The notes: generated by a model from the sequence alone, not told the origin. A stretch of 64,000 nt of DNA from Rugamonas apoptosis (GCF_014042355.1 NZ_JACEZU010000001.1:62001-126000); one strand, 5' to 3'; shown: positions 7,640 to 18,701, counted from the first letter of the stretch. Numbers and translations are program-made.

Positions 7640-9430
7640 TTAGAACAGGTCAGCGTCGAGTGCCATCAGGTTGGCGGAACCGGCGCGCGCCTGGCGAATC
7701 AAGGTTGCGGTTTCTGGCATCAGGCGGGCGAAGTAGAAGCGCGCCGTGGCCAGCTTGGCTTTGTAGAAGGTGTCGCCGGAGGATTCTTTTTCCAGAGCGA
7801 TCTTGGCCATCTGTGCGAACAGGTAGCTGTAGATCATGTGGCCGACCACACGCAGGTAAGGCACGCAGGCGGCGCCCACTTCGTCCGGATTCTGGAACGC
7901 TTTCATGCCGATTTCCATGGTCAACTTGGTGACTTTGTCGCCCAAATCGCCCAGTGGGGTGACGAATTCGCTCATGGCTTCATCGGTACCGTTTTCTTCG
8001 ACAAACGCTTTCACTTTCTCGCCGAACTTGCGCAGCTTGGCGCCGTTGTCGCCCAGGATCTTGCGACCCAGCAGGTCCAGCGACTGGATGGTGTTGGTGC
8101 CTTCATAGATCAGGTTGATACGGGCGTCGCGCACATACTGCTCCATGCCCCATTCGGAGATGTAGCCGTGGCCGCCGAACACTTGCATCGCTTCCGAGGT
8201 GGCGATCCAGGCGTTGTCGGTGATGAAGGCCTTGATCACAGGGGTCAGCAGCGCCACTTCGTCGGCCGCTTCCTTGCGCACGTCCGCGTCTGGGTGGTGC
8301 AGTTCGCGGTCGATCTGCAGCGCCACGTAGGACGAGAAGGCACGGGCGCCTTCGGCGTAGGCTTTACCGGTCAGCAGCATGCGGCGCACGTCTGGGTGCA
8401 CGATGATCGGGTCGGCGGGCTTGTCCAGCGCTTTCGGGCCGGTCAGCGAACGCATCTGGATGCGGTCCTTGGCGTAGGCCAGGGCGTTCTGGTAAGCCAC
8501 TTCGGTCAGACCCAGCGACTGCATGCCCACGCCCAGGCGGGCCGCATTCATGAACACGAACATGGCGTTCAAGCCTTTGTTCGGCTGGCCGATGATCCAG
8601 CCACGGGCGCCGTCCAGGTTCATCTGGCAGGTCGAGTTACCGTGGATTCCCATCTTCTCTTCGATGGCGCCGCAGGTGATCGGGTTGCGCTCGCCGACTT
8701 TGCCGTCGGCGGTAGGCAGGTACTTCGGTACCAGGAACAGGGAAATGCCTTTCGAGCCTTCCGGTGCGTCCGGCACGCGGGCCAGCACCAGGTGCAGGAT
8801 GTTTTCCGACATGTCGTGTTCGCCGGCCGAGATGAAGATCTTGTTGCCGGTGATCAGCCAGGAGCCGTCAGCCTGTGGCTCGGCTTTCGAGCGCAGCATA
8901 CCCAGGTCGGTGCCGCAGTGTGGTTCGGTCAGGCACATGGTGCCGGTCCACTCGCCCGACACCAGCTTGGGCAGGTAGATTTTCTTTTGTTCGTCGGTGC
9001 CGTGCTCGAGCAGGCACTCGTAGGCGCCGTGCGACAGGCCGGGGTACATGGACCAGGCCTGGTTGGACGAGTTCAGCATCTCGTAGAACGAGTTGTTCAG
9101 CACGATAGGCAGGCCCTGGCCGCCGTATTCCGGCGAGCAAGCCAGCGCCGCCCAGCCGCCTTCCACGTACTGCTTGTACGCTTCCTTGAAGCCTTTCGGG
9201 GTGGTCACGGTATGGGTCGCCGCGTCGTGGTGGCAGCCTTCGCGGTCACCCGAGTGGTTCAGCGGGAACAGCACTTCCGAGGTGAACTTGGCGCCCTCTT
9301 CCAACACTTGGTTGATGATGTCGGCGTCGACGTCACCGTAGTGCGGCATTTGCTTGAGTTCATCTTCCACTTTCAGGAACTCGTGCAGCACGAATTGCAT
9401 ATCCCGGATTGGCGCGACGTATTGACCCAT
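7640..9430 (-). CDS. Acyl-CoA dehydrogenase with C-terminal extension
   Basis: FAD enzyme introducing the trans-2 double bond, first structural gene of the beta-oxidation operon. I chose the ATG at 9430 (MGQYVAPIRD) because AGGAG lies at proper spacing before it; an upstream in-frame start would run into the regulator gene. Length is 596 residues. CLTEPHCGTDLG and ITGNKIFISAGEH are the FAD/substrate signatures; FGGHGYISEWGMEQYVRDARI and IYEGTNTIQSLDLLGRKIL near 430-460 include the catalytic Glu. A 150-residue tail after this matches the longer AcdA/FadE5/DmdC-type dehydrogenases. A near-perfect ATTACT-A-AGTAAT palindrome precedes the start and is a candidate operator for the adjacent TetR regulator. 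Confidence 0.9.
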   Translation of the reverse strand: MGQYVAPIRDMQFVLHEFLKVEDELKQMPHYGDVDADIINQVLEEGAKFTSEVLFPLNHSGDREGCHHDAATHTVTTPKGFKEAYKQYVEGGWAALACSPEYGGQGLPIVLNNSFYEMLNSSNQAWSMYPGLSHGAYECLLEHGTDEQKKIYLPKLVSGEWTGTMCLTEPHCGTDLGMLRSKAEPQADGSWLITGNKIFISAGEHDMSENILHLVLARVPDAPEGSKGISLFLVPKYLPTADGKVGERNPITCGAIEEKMGIHGNSTCQMNLDGARGWIIGQPNKGLNAMFVFMNAARLGVGMQSLGLTEVAYQNALAYAKDRIQMRSLTGPKALDKPADPIIVHPDVRRMLLTGKAYAEGARAFSSYVALQIDRELHHPDADVRKEAADEVALLTPVIKAFITDNAWIATSEAMQVFGGHGYISEWGMEQYVRDARINLIYEGTNTIQSLDLLGRKILGDNGAKLRKFGEKVKAFVEENGTDEAMSEFVTPLGDLGDKVTKLTMEIGMKAFQNPDEVGAACVPYLRVVGHMIYSYLFAQMAKIALEKESSGDTFYKAKLATARFYFARLMPETATLIRQARAGSANLMALDADLF

Positions 9431-9446
9431 GATTTTCTCCTGATGT

Positions 9447-9459
9447 ATTACTAAGTAAT
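9447..9459. promoter_or_regulatory. Candidate operator upstream of the acyl-CoA dehydrogenase
   Basis: ATTACT and AGTAAT are perfect 6-base inverted arms around a central A, 16 bases upstream of the dehydrogenase ATG and downstream of the TetR gene stop. TetR proteins bind palindromes of this kind. A related but imperfect A/T-rich palindrome, with core TATTAATA, lies at about 10129-10136, just upstream of the TetR gene itself. Confidence 0.45.
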
Positions 9460-9488
9460 TGTTGAGTGGCTGCGGTGACCGCCGCCGC

Positions 9489-10115
9489 TTAAGTTTTTCC
9501 TGTGGCATCCGCCTGGTGGGGCGGCTGCGGGTTCCGGTAGTTCTCGATCAGCCGGTTAAAGCCGATGCTGGCGCGGTCCAGGCTGCCCGGGATGCGCAGG
9601 AAGCGCGCATCATGGTGCAAGGCCAGGATCAAACCGTACATCTCATACACCAGCTGCTGCGGGTCGGTATCCGGCTTGAGGTCGCCGCATTCGATGGCCT
9701 GGCGTACACAACGCAACAAAGCGCCCTGCCACGCGTTGACCATCGACATCAGCTCCTCCCGGATGGGACCGGGGCGGTCGTCGTATTCCACCGCGCCGCT
9801 GATATAAATGCAGCCCGATGCGACTTCCACGCTCACTCGCTTGACCCAGCGCGCAAACATCGCCTTCAGGCGTTGCAAGCCGCGCTGTTCCTTCACGCTG
9901 GGGAAAAACACTTCCTGCTCAAAGCGGTGGTGGTACAGCTTGAGCACTTCCAGCTGCAAGTCTTCGCGCGAACCGAAATGCGCGAACACCCCCGATTTGC
10001 TCATGTTCATCCTGTCCGCGAGCAAGCCGATGGTGAGTCCTTCGAGCCCATCACGACTAGCCAGGTCCAGCGCCACATCGAGAATGGCCGCGCGAGTCAG
10101 TTCACCCTTACGCAT
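9489..10115 (-). CDS. TetR/AcrR-family regulator of the beta-oxidation operon
   Basis: A 208-residue one-component regulator. The N-terminal helix-turn-helix is MRKGELTRAAILDVALDLAS, followed by LTIGLLADRMNMSKSGVFAH and FGSREDLQLEVL, the classic TetR signature. The C-terminal part (about 75-190) is a ligand domain. I chose the ATG at 10115 because it sits directly before the family consensus; a TTG at 10148 adds eleven residues. It is co-directional with and 58 bases ahead of the acyl-CoA dehydrogenase, so it probably represses this operon and responds to acyl-CoA. TetR-type fatty-acid regulators (PsrA, FadP) are known in betaproteobacteria; which of these it matches I cannot tell. Confidence 0.85.
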   Translation of the reverse strand: MRKGELTRAAILDVALDLASRDGLEGLTIGLLADRMNMSKSGVFAHFGSREDLQLEVLKLYHHRFEQEVFFPSVKEQRGLQRLKAMFARWVKRVSVEVASGCIYISGAVEYDDRPGPIREELMSMVNAWQGALLRCVRQAIECGDLKPDTDPQQLVYEMYGLILALHHDARFLRIPGSLDRASIGFNRLIENYRNPQPPHQADATGKT

Positions 10116-10326
10116 AAATTTGATAGAAGTATTAATAAGTACACCCAAGGTAAAAATTCAACAAAAAGGAGAAACAATCATTCTCCCCCAGTTGAAATTA
10201 CTTCGTGTGAAAAGAATTGCGAACGCTCGTACTATTATCCACCGGGTGGTAAAAGTCAAACAGTACCGTTAGAGGCGTGGTTCTATTGCTGCGACGCAGC
10301 AGCATTGTGGGTAATGGGGGACGCAA

Positions 10327-10345
10327 GGCCGGTGTAACACCGGCC
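10327..10345 (-). terminator. Hairpin after the diguanylate cyclase gene
   Basis: GGCCGGTG and CACCGGCC form an 8-bp stem with a 3-base loop, 18 bases beyond the cyclase stop. There is no long T-run. A second small hairpin (TGCTGC/GCAGCA, 10287-10301) follows. The rest of the gap to the TetR gene (about 10116-10286) is A/T-richer and probably carries the TetR promoter; no gene seen. Confidence 0.5.
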
Positions 10346-10362
10346 CGCCCGCCGCCGAACCG

Positions 10363-11580
10363 TCAGACGGGCGCCGTCGTGGCGATGGCTGGCATGGTGG
10401 GATGGCTGGGCGCGAGGACCGCCGCCGGCTCGCCGCCGACCACCCGGTCGCGGCCGCCCTGCTTGGCCGCATACATGCGCTGATCGGCCAGTTCGACCAG
10501 CCGTTTCCAGTCGCCAACATGGTCGGCCCGGCGCTCGGCGATGCCGATGCTGGCCGTCACCGGGCCGCCCTCGGGACGCTCGCCGAAGCCGCCGCCGCGC
10601 AGCCGCTCGATGGCCGTCCGGGCCTGCTCCAGGCCCGCGCCCGGCATGATCAGCAGGAATTCCTCGCCGCCCCAGCGCGCCAGCACGTCGCCGTGGCGCA
10701 TATGCTGGGTGACCCGTTCGGTCATGGTGACCAGCGCCCGGTCCCCCGCCTCGTGGCCGTAACCGTCGTTGATGCGCTTGAAATGGTCGAGGTCGAGGAA
10801 GGCCACGGCGAACGGCGCGTCGGCACGCTCGGCCATCGTGAAATGCAGGTCGAGGATTTCCATGCCGCTGCTGCGGGAAAAGGCATTGGTCAGCGGATCG
10901 CGGATGGCCTGACGCACCAGCGCGATCATGAACGCGAGCTGGCAGATGCCGGCCAGCGCGGCCACGCCCGTGATCAGCACCAGCAGCCAGAATGCGCCGG
11001 TGAACGCGGGCCAGTCCATGGCCGCCCAGCGCAGGTAGCCGGACACGGCATGGCAGATCAGGATGGGGCTGGCGACCACGAAGCTTTCGGCGACGGCGAG
11101 CGGGAACACGGCCAGCCCCCCCAGCAGCACAAAGGGCAGGAAGGCGTAGCCGGCCCCGATCGCGGCCGACATCCCGGTCAGCTGGTAGTGCGCGAGCAGC
11201 GAGTGCGAAGCGACGTAGAACACGGTGGGGATGGCAAACAGCAGGGCCATGGCCCGGTAGGCGTTGAACAGGTCGCCGTTGGAGCGGTAATAAACCAGCA
11301 AACTGGCGAAGGCGGCGCTGGCGGCGAAGCGCATGAACGCCAGCTGGCCCCACAGCGGGAACGGAAACACGACGAAATCGATGATGCTCCACAGCGGCGT
11401 GAGCACGGCGAACAGGAAGGCGAACAGGCGGACGCGGTTGACGATCAGCGCCGCGCGGCGCCGCGCCAGCAGGCTCAGATGGCGGTGCGGCGAAAACAGC
11501 CAGCCGAGTTCGCTTTTCTTCAGCTCACCGGGCATCAGCCCCATCAAGCGGTGCCAGAGCATTTCCGAAACCTGATTCAT
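10363..11580 (-). CDS. Membrane-bound diguanylate cyclase (GGDEF)
   Basis: Makes cyclic di-GMP from two GTP. The protein is 405 residues from the ATG at 11580 (MNQVSEMLWH). Residues about 45-215 form five to six hydrophobic helices of a putative sensor with no named domain. The GGDEF domain follows: RDPLTNAFSR, FLDLDHFKRINDGYGHEAGD and an intact GGEEF. RHGD lies five residues before GGEEF, so the allosteric inhibitory site (RxxD) is present. No EAL or HD-GYP domain. Upstream bases 11581-11796 hold a GTCAC-CGGC-GTGAC repeat and a second palindrome. The gene stands alone, so the process it controls (motility, biofilm) is not shown by context. Confidence 0.9.
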   Translation of the reverse strand: MNQVSEMLWHRLMGLMPGELKKSELGWLFSPHRHLSLLARRRAALIVNRVRLFAFLFAVLTPLWSIIDFVVFPFPLWGQLAFMRFAASAAFASLLVYYRSNGDLFNAYRAMALLFAIPTVFYVASHSLLAHYQLTGMSAAIGAGYAFLPFVLLGGLAVFPLAVAESFVVASPILICHAVSGYLRWAAMDWPAFTGAFWLLVLITGVAALAGICQLAFMIALVRQAIRDPLTNAFSRSSGMEILDLHFTMAERADAPFAVAFLDLDHFKRINDGYGHEAGDRALVTMTERVTQHMRHGDVLARWGGEEFLLIMPGAGLEQARTAIERLRGGGFGERPEGGPVTASIGIAERRADHVGDWKRLVELADQRMYAAKQGGRDRVVGGEPAAVLAPSHPTMPAIATTAPV

Positions 11581-11751
11581 GCATGCCTTTTCAACGTCGC
11601 CGCGGCAGGGGCGGCGGCGCCCCCGTGCCTGCTTGGGAATGGCTGGCCAAGGATGGATGGCCAGTGCTCGCCTTTCTTGCCAGCTAGCAATCCTAAGCCA
11701 TGTCAATAGCGCTGTCACCGGCGTGACGGCATTTCTTGACCCATGACAAGT

Positions 11752-11767
11752 AAATCGTTGACGATTT
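11752..11767. repeat. Palindrome between Hsp15 and cyclase genes
   Basis: AAATCGT and ACGATTT are perfect 7-base arms separated by TG. It lies 30 bases beyond the Hsp15 stop and about 170 bases upstream of the cyclase start, together with GTCAC-N4-GTGAC at 11714-11727. Either could be an operator for the cyclase or a weak terminator of Hsp15. Confidence 0.4.
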
Positions 11768-11796
11768 GCCGCAAGGGCAGCGGCGGCGGCGGCGGC

Positions 11797-12176
<380 letters not shown>

Positions 12177-12180
<4 letters not shown>

Positions 12181-13340
12181 GCGTATTTCCCCACTGCGAA
12201 GATGCGCATCAGCAACTTGTAGCCCATGTAGGCCAAGCCATAGCCGAGGCGGCGCCAGCGGCCCACATTGGCGAACTCGTGCGCATGCACCACCACGCCG
12301 TCGGCGATGGCTTGTTCGATGTGGGCCCGCAGGCTGCGGGCGAACACGGCGTCTTTCACGACCACGTTCGCCTCCTGATTCAAAAACAGGCTCAAGCCAT
12401 CCACATTGCTTGAACCCACGGTGGCCCAGTCGTCGTCGATCACGGCCACTTTGGCGTGCAACTGGGTCTGATGGTATTCCACCACTTTCACGCCGGCCGC
12501 CAGCAGCTTGGGGTAGAAGGAATGGGCCACGGCGTCCTGCAGCCAGAATTCGCCCACCCCGATCAGCAGCACCACCTCCACCCCGCGCTCGGCGGTGGCC
12601 GCCAGCGCCCGGCGGAACTTGCGGTCCGGCGCGAAATACGGGTTGGCCAGCAGTACGCTCTTGCGGGCCCGGCCCAGCGCCTGCAGGTAGGCGCGCTGGA
12701 TAGTGACGCGGTTGCGCAGGTTGTCGCGCACCACAAAGCCGGCCTGCACCATAGCGCGGTTGGCCACCTGGTTCAGCTTGCGCAAGTCGCGGTACAGGCT
12801 GATACGCTTGAAAATGCCCAGCTTGCCCTGGCGCGCCCACTGGGCTTCCGCTTCCGTCTGGATGGTGGCCACCAGCGGCCCGCGCACGGCCACCGCGAAG
12901 TCCCAGCGCGGCGCGGCCAGGGGAATGTTGTGGTCGCGGTCGCAGAACAGATCATCGTTGATGTTGATGCCGCCCACAAAAGCGACGCCGTGGTCCACCA
13001 CGCAGATCTTGCGGTGGGTACGGGTCATGCCGCGCCGGAACCAGGGGTTGAAGATGCGGTGCTCAACCCGCGCCATCACCAGTTCCGCATGCAGCCGCTC
13101 GACCTGGTGGCGGCCGGTGCCAAACCAGTCCGTGATCATGCGCACCTGCACCCCGCGCGCGGCGGCCCGCATCAGGGCGCCACGCACGGCCAGGCCCGTC
13201 TCGTCCTCGGCGAAGATATACGTCTCGAAATAGATCTCGTACTGGGCCGCGTCGATGGCCGCGATGAGGGCCGGGAAATACTCGGTGCCGCAATAGAGCA
13301 GCTCGATCTCGTTATCAGCCAGGAAATTAACGGAACGCAT
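12177..13340 (-). CDS. clsB: Phospholipase D-type cardiolipin synthase (ClsB-like)
   Basis: Transfers a phosphatidyl group between phospholipids to form cardiolipin or related lipids at the inner membrane. The 387-residue protein, started at ATG 13340 (MRSVNFLADN), has two HKD motifs: THRKICVVDHGVAFVGG (about 126-142) and LHAKVAVIDDDWATVGSSN (about 297-315), each with HxKxxxxD. No N-terminal membrane helices, which separates it from ClsA and fits ClsB/YbhO. It follows the YbhP-like gene by eight bases, repeating the E. coli ybhP-clsB pairing. The C-terminal region (GYGLAYMGYKLLMRIF) is hydrophobic and may attach it to the membrane. It overlaps the Hsp15 start. Confidence 0.88.
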
Positions 13341-13348
13341 AGAACCGC

Positions 13349-14164
13349 TCAGGCCAGGGCCAGCGTGGCGACGATAGGCGCGTGGTCCGACAGCCTGGCC
13401 CACAGCGTGCCGTGCAAGACCTCGGCCGCCTTCACTTCGAAGCCGCGCACGTAGATGCGGTCGAGCCGGAAGAACGGCAGCGCGGCCGGGAAAGTACGGG
13501 CCTGGCGCACATTGTTTTTGCCGCCCAGCACACGGCCCAGTTCATCGAGGGTGGAGTTGGAGCCGATCTGATCGAACACTTCCACCACGCCCAGTTCGTG
13601 CCGCAGTTCGGCGCTGAGGGAATTACGCCAGTCGTTGAAGTCGCCGGCGATAATCACCGGTTCACCGTTCGGGGCCGAGGTGCGCACGGCCTCGATCAGG
13701 GCCGCCGTCTGGCGCTTGCGTCCGCCTTCGAACAGGCCCAGGTGGACCACGTAGCAATGCACGACCACGCGCGGCGTCCGCAGTTCGCAGTGCAGGATGC
13801 CGCGCTGCTCGAACGCATGGTCGGACACGTCGTGGTTATGGGTGTGGACAATAGGAAAGGCGCTCAGCAAAGCGTTGCCATGGTGGCCATGGTCGTAGAC
13901 GGCGTTCATGCCGTAGGCCGTGTGCTCATGGCGCGACTCGCCGGCCAGGAATTCATGCTGGGCCGCGTCCGGCCAGTGCTGGTGGCCATTGTGTTCGGCG
14001 CCGTACTGGGCCGCGTTGAGATCGTGGCGGCCCTGCACTTCCTGCAGGAATACCACGTCCGCATCGAACAAGCCGATGGCCTGCTTCAGCGCGTGCACCC
14101 GCGGCAAGCTGCGGATGGCGGAAACGCCTTTGTGGATGTTGTACGTGGCGACGCGGATCTTCAT
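13349..14164 (-). CDS. Endonuclease/exonuclease/phosphatase-family protein (YbhP-like)
   Basis: A 271-residue metal-dependent phosphoesterase fold. The EEP markers are visible: RVATYNIHKG at the start, VVFLQEVQGR (metal-binding Glu), IIAGDFNDWRNSL (Asp/Asn pair), LDRIYVRG and LSDHAPIVATLAL (final Asp-His). It is co-directional with, and eight bases before, the ClsB-like gene, as ybhP is before clsB in E. coli, so it may process a phospholipid or head-group product. That role is inferred from the pairing; the substrate is unknown. Confidence 0.85.
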   Translation of the reverse strand: MKIRVATYNIHKGVSAIRSLPRVHALKQAIGLFDADVVFLQEVQGRHDLNAAQYGAEHNGHQHWPDAAQHEFLAGESRHEHTAYGMNAVYDHGHHGNALLSAFPIVHTHNHDVSDHAFEQRGILHCELRTPRVVVHCYVVHLGLFEGGRKRQTAALIEAVRTSAPNGEPVIIAGDFNDWRNSLSAELRHELGVVEVFDQIGSNSTLDELGRVLGGKNNVRQARTFPAALPFFRLDRIYVRGFEVKAAEVLHGTLWARLSDHAPIVATLALA

Positions 14165-14209
14165 GAGGTCATTCTACCTCCATCGACCCGGTTTCCGGCA
14201 GCCCCGCCG

Positions 14210-14488
14210 TTAAGGCTGGCGCGTCGAGGCGGATGGATAGCCGGCGGCGGGACAAGCGCGCAACATACCCTCCACGCTCAAATCCTCGTCCAGCTGTTCC
14301 CAGTGCAGGCCACGCCCCGCACTGATGATTTCCCCATCATTCAACTGGGGCGGCGTGGCAGCGGCCAGCCGCGGATACCAGGCGAGCGGCGTTCCGACGC
14401 GCCGGCCATCCATCAACTCGACAGTGAGATATTCAGCGTCAATCGCAACATGCCGGATACGGTCGTCAGCTATTGTCGAAGTGCTCAT
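14210..14488 (-). CDS. DUF2442-domain protein
   Basis: A small protein of 92 residues. The core, IRHVAIDAEYLTVELMDGRR then PLAWYPRLAAATPPQL and LDEDLSVEGMLRA, fits DUF2442, a domain of unknown function often found next to toxin-like or plasmid maintenance genes. No such partner (DUF4160) is next to it here. It lies between nudB and the YbhP-like gene in the same direction, but with 118 bases before it, so it may have its own promoter. Function unknown. Confidence 0.75.
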   Translation of the reverse strand: MSTSTIADDRIRHVAIDAEYLTVELMDGRRVGTPLAWYPRLAAATPPQLNDGEIISAGRGLHWEQLDEDLSVEGMLRACPAAGYPSASTRQP

Positions 14489-14606
14489 TCCATCTCCTCA
14501 AAAACTCCAGACGGTTGTCGGAAATGATACGCGCTATTTCGCGCAAATCAACGGCAGCGAAATGAGAATTGCGCACCATCGTGGCACGGCACAAGTGTGG
14601 GAGCGG

Positions 14607-15071
14607 CTAGCTCCGGGCTTGCCTTAGCTGCTGCGGCAATTGCAGGATGGCTTCCGCGTTGGACGAGGAGAAGCATTTGTCGGCCGCTTCCAGGTAGGGC
14701 AGCCAGATGTGGTTCAGGTGCTCGCGCGGCGCCAGCGTGATCGGGATGTCGCGCGGCACTTCGACGCTGAATACGTGTTCCGTGTTTTCCGTCACGCCCG
14801 GCGCGTAGCGGTGGCGCCACACGGGGTAGATGGTGTAGATGTTCGACAGCAGCCAGTCGCGCAACACGATGCGCGCGCCGTCGGCCACGATGCCCGTCTC
14901 CTCGAACAGTTCGCGCGTGGCCGTGTGCAGCAGCGGTTCGTCCGGCGCGTCCAGCGAGCCGGTCACGGATTGCCAGTAGCCAGGCCGGTCGGCCCGCTCG
15001 ATCAGCAGCACTTGCAGGTCGGCCGTGTGGATCACCACCAGCACGGATTCGGGAATCTTGTAGGGCTTCAT
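14607..15071 (-). CDS. nudB: Dihydroneopterin triphosphate diphosphatase (Nudix)
   Basis: Removes pyrophosphate from dihydroneopterin triphosphate, the step after FolE in folate synthesis. The 154-residue protein starts KIPESVLVVIHT and has YWQSVTGSLDAPDE, then RELFEETGI of the Nudix box, and HRYAPGVTENTEHVFSVEVP, which is close to E. coli NudB (HRYAPGVTRNTE). The Nudix box has one extra residue between its first glycine and first glutamate (G-x6-E instead of G-x5-E); the metal-binding REx2EE part is intact. It follows aspS, as in many betaproteobacteria, after a clear terminator, so it is probably transcribed partly by read-through. Confidence 0.88.
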   Translation of the reverse strand: MKPYKIPESVLVVIHTADLQVLLIERADRPGYWQSVTGSLDAPDEPLLHTATRELFEETGIVADGARIVLRDWLLSNIYTIYPVWRHRYAPGVTENTEHVFSVEVPRDIPITLAPREHLNHIWLPYLEAADKCFSSSNAEAILQLPQQLRQARS

Positions 15072-15082
15072 GGTCCGATCAT

Positions 15083-15108
15083 AAAAAAGGCGCAGTCGCC
15101 CGCGCCTT
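15083..15108 (-). terminator. Rho-independent terminator after aspS
   Basis: On the minus strand AAGGCGC and GCGCCTT form a 7-bp stem with an 8-base loop, followed directly by TTTTAT. It lies 79 bases beyond the aspS stop and just before the nudB start. Confidence 0.75.
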
Positions 15109-15186
15109 CTTGCTTCCAGTTGCCGGCCGCGCGGCCAGGGGTCTGCCCCGATAATACGGGACGGACCCCAATTTTTCGCCAGCGAA

Positions 15187-16995
<1,809 letters not shown>

Positions 16996-17054
16996 GTTAT
17001 TTCTCAGTTCAGGTTAAATAGTTCAGTTTATTTATCGGGGCGCGGACGCCCGTT

Positions 17055-17675
17055 TTATGGTTTGCCGGCCGTCTCGGCGCCGGGCACATGATCCGGTGCC
17101 ACCACCCCCATCGACACGATGTACTTCAAGGCCGCATCCACGCTCATGTCCAGTTCCACCACGTTTTCCTTCGCCATCATCAGGAAGAAACCCGAGGTGG
17201 GATTGGGCGTGGTGGGCACGTACACGCTCACGTAATCGCCCACCAGGTGGTTCTTCACGTCGCCGCCGGGCGTACCCGTGAGGAAAGCGATGGTCCACGA
17301 ATCGCGGTGCGGATACGGCACCAGCACGGCCTTGCGGAAGGCGTTGCCGGACGACGAAAACAAGGTGTCCGAGACCTGCTTCACGCTCGAATACAGCGAG
17401 TTGACGATGGGGATGCGCTGCAACAGCCGCTCCCAGATCCGCACCACGTAATTGCCCACCAGGTTGTTGGTGAGCAGGCCGGTCAGGAACACGATCAATA
17501 CCGTCAGCATCGTCCCCAGGCCGGGGATGTCGAAGCCGAACAGGGTGCGCGGCTGCCACCGTACCGGCACGAACAGCAGCGACTGATCCATGGTGCTGAT
17601 CACCAGGTTCAGCACCCAGGCCGTGATGGCCAGCGGTACCAGGATCAGCAGGCCGGTAATGAAGTATTTACGCAT
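17055..17675 (-). CDS. DUF502-family membrane protein
   Basis: A 206-residue inner-membrane protein of unknown function. Two hydrophobic helices (about 5-27, TGLLILVPLAITAWVLNLV, and 52-72, GTMLTVLIVFLTGLLTNNLV) are followed by a soluble part with IPIVNSLYSSVKQVSDTL, the strongly conserved DUF502 segment, and VPTTPNPTSGFFLMM. It is located 46 bases after fmdB and before aspS, an order shared by many betaproteobacteria. In plants the related LCV/COV proteins affect vascular patterning, which gives no bacterial function. Confidence 0.88.
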   Translation of the reverse strand: MRKYFITGLLILVPLAITAWVLNLVISTMDQSLLFVPVRWQPRTLFGFDIPGLGTMLTVLIVFLTGLLTNNLVGNYVVRIWERLLQRIPIVNSLYSSVKQVSDTLFSSSGNAFRKAVLVPYPHRDSWTIAFLTGTPGGDVKNHLVGDYVSVYVPTTPNPTSGFFLMMAKENVVELDMSVDAALKYIVSMGVVAPDHVPGAETAGKP

Positions 17676-17721
17676 TCGTGCTCTCTAGAGTGAATAAGGT
17701 GCCGCCAGGCGGCACGGCCAA

Positions 17722-18015
17722 TCAATCCGCTTTGCCGCCGGTGGTGGCTGGCGCGGCCGCTGGCGTAGCCGTGGGGGCCGCGTCCGCCTTGGGCGCGGCC
17801 GGGCCGCTGGACACCCCGGTGGCCGGTGGCGTACCGCCACGGAAGTCCGTCGCATACCAGCCCGTACCCTTGAGCTGGAAGCCGGCGGCCGTCAGTTGTT
17901 TCTTGAACGACGACTTGCCGCAAGTGGGGCAAACCGTCAGCTGCGGGTCGGAAATCTTTTGCAAGACATCCTTGGCAAAACCACATTCCTCGCAGCGGTA
18001 AGCGTAGATCGGCAT
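17722..18015 (-). CDS. FmdB-family zinc-ribbon protein
   Basis: A 97-residue small regulator-like protein. Residues 1-48 make a zinc ribbon: MPIYAYRCEECG, then CPTCGKSSFKKQL, the two CxxC pairs expected to hold zinc. AGFQLKGTGWYATDFRGG is the conserved FmdB extension. The rest is an alanine/proline-rich tail with no fold. FmdB was named for a putative regulator of formamidase, but the general bacterial role is unknown. Its position between the methyltransferase and DUF502 genes is the usual one in betaproteobacteria. Confidence 0.9.
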   Translation of the reverse strand: MPIYAYRCEECGFAKDVLQKISDPQLTVCPTCGKSSFKKQLTAAGFQLKGTGWYATDFRGGTPPATGVSSGPAAPKADAAPTATPAAAPATTGGKAD

Positions 18016-18081
18016 CTATTACTCCGCAAAAACAATCAAAAACCCTGAATTATAAAGCTTTTTTCACCGGCCTCGCCGGTT

Positions 18082-18678
18082 TCAGCGACGCCGCCATTGC
18101 AGCCAGCGTTCCTTGCCCTGGAATACAGGGATGGAATCGGCCACATCCAGATCGGCCTCGCAGTCGAAATACGGCGCCAGCAAGGCGTCCAGCTGGGCGC
18201 GGGCGATGCCGAACGGCGGGCCCTTGGGCGCGTCGTCGAAGAAAAAGAAGCCGGCCAGCAAACCGCCCGGCGGCAGCAGCGCGGCCCAGCGCGCCGCCAC
18301 GTCGGCCCAGCGTTCGCGCGGCATGGCGCACAGGAAAGCCCGTTCGTAAATCAGTTGCAGGGGCTGGATCGGCTGCCAGCTGAAGAAATCGGCCTCCACC
18401 ACCCGCTCGGCCCAGCGGCCCACGGCCGCCTTGCCGGCCACCACGGCGGCCGGGGAAAAGTCGATGGCCGTGGCGTCCCAGCCGGCCTCGGCCAGGAACG
18501 CCAGTTCCCAGGCGCTGCCGCAGCCGGGAATCAGCGTGCGCAACGGCGCGGGCGCGGCCGCCACGAAATCGCGTAACGCTTGCGGCACCCCGCCCCGGTC
18601 CCAGGGCGTGAATTGCTTGTCAAAACGCTCATCCCAGAAGGCGGGCGAGCGTGGGTCGCGTTCATGAAATTCCTGCAT
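18082..18678 (-). CDS. SAM-dependent thiol/thiopurine methyltransferase-like protein
   Basis: A 198-residue class I methyltransferase of the TPMT family. The entry segment SPAFWDERFDKQFTPWDRGG is typical of the family, followed by the SAM site LIPGCGSAWELAFLAEAGWD (about 49-68), ATAIDFSP, and YERAFLCAMPRERW with the conserved hinge. Relatives methylate thiols, halides or thiopurines; the physiological substrate here is unknown. It follows ubiB by 23 bases and may be cotranscribed with it, but a direct part in ubiquinone methylation is unlikely because UbiE and UbiG cover those steps. Confidence 0.82.
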   Translation of the reverse strand: MQEFHERDPRSPAFWDERFDKQFTPWDRGGVPQALRDFVAAAPAPLRTLIPGCGSAWELAFLAEAGWDATAIDFSPAAVVAGKAAVGRWAERVVEADFFSWQPIQPLQLIYERAFLCAMPRERWADVAARWAALLPPGGLLAGFFFFDDAPKGPPFGIARAQLDALLAPYFDCEADLDVADSIPVFQGKERWLQWRRR

Positions 18679-18701
18679 AGTACGGCCGCCGTTCTATAAA
18701 C

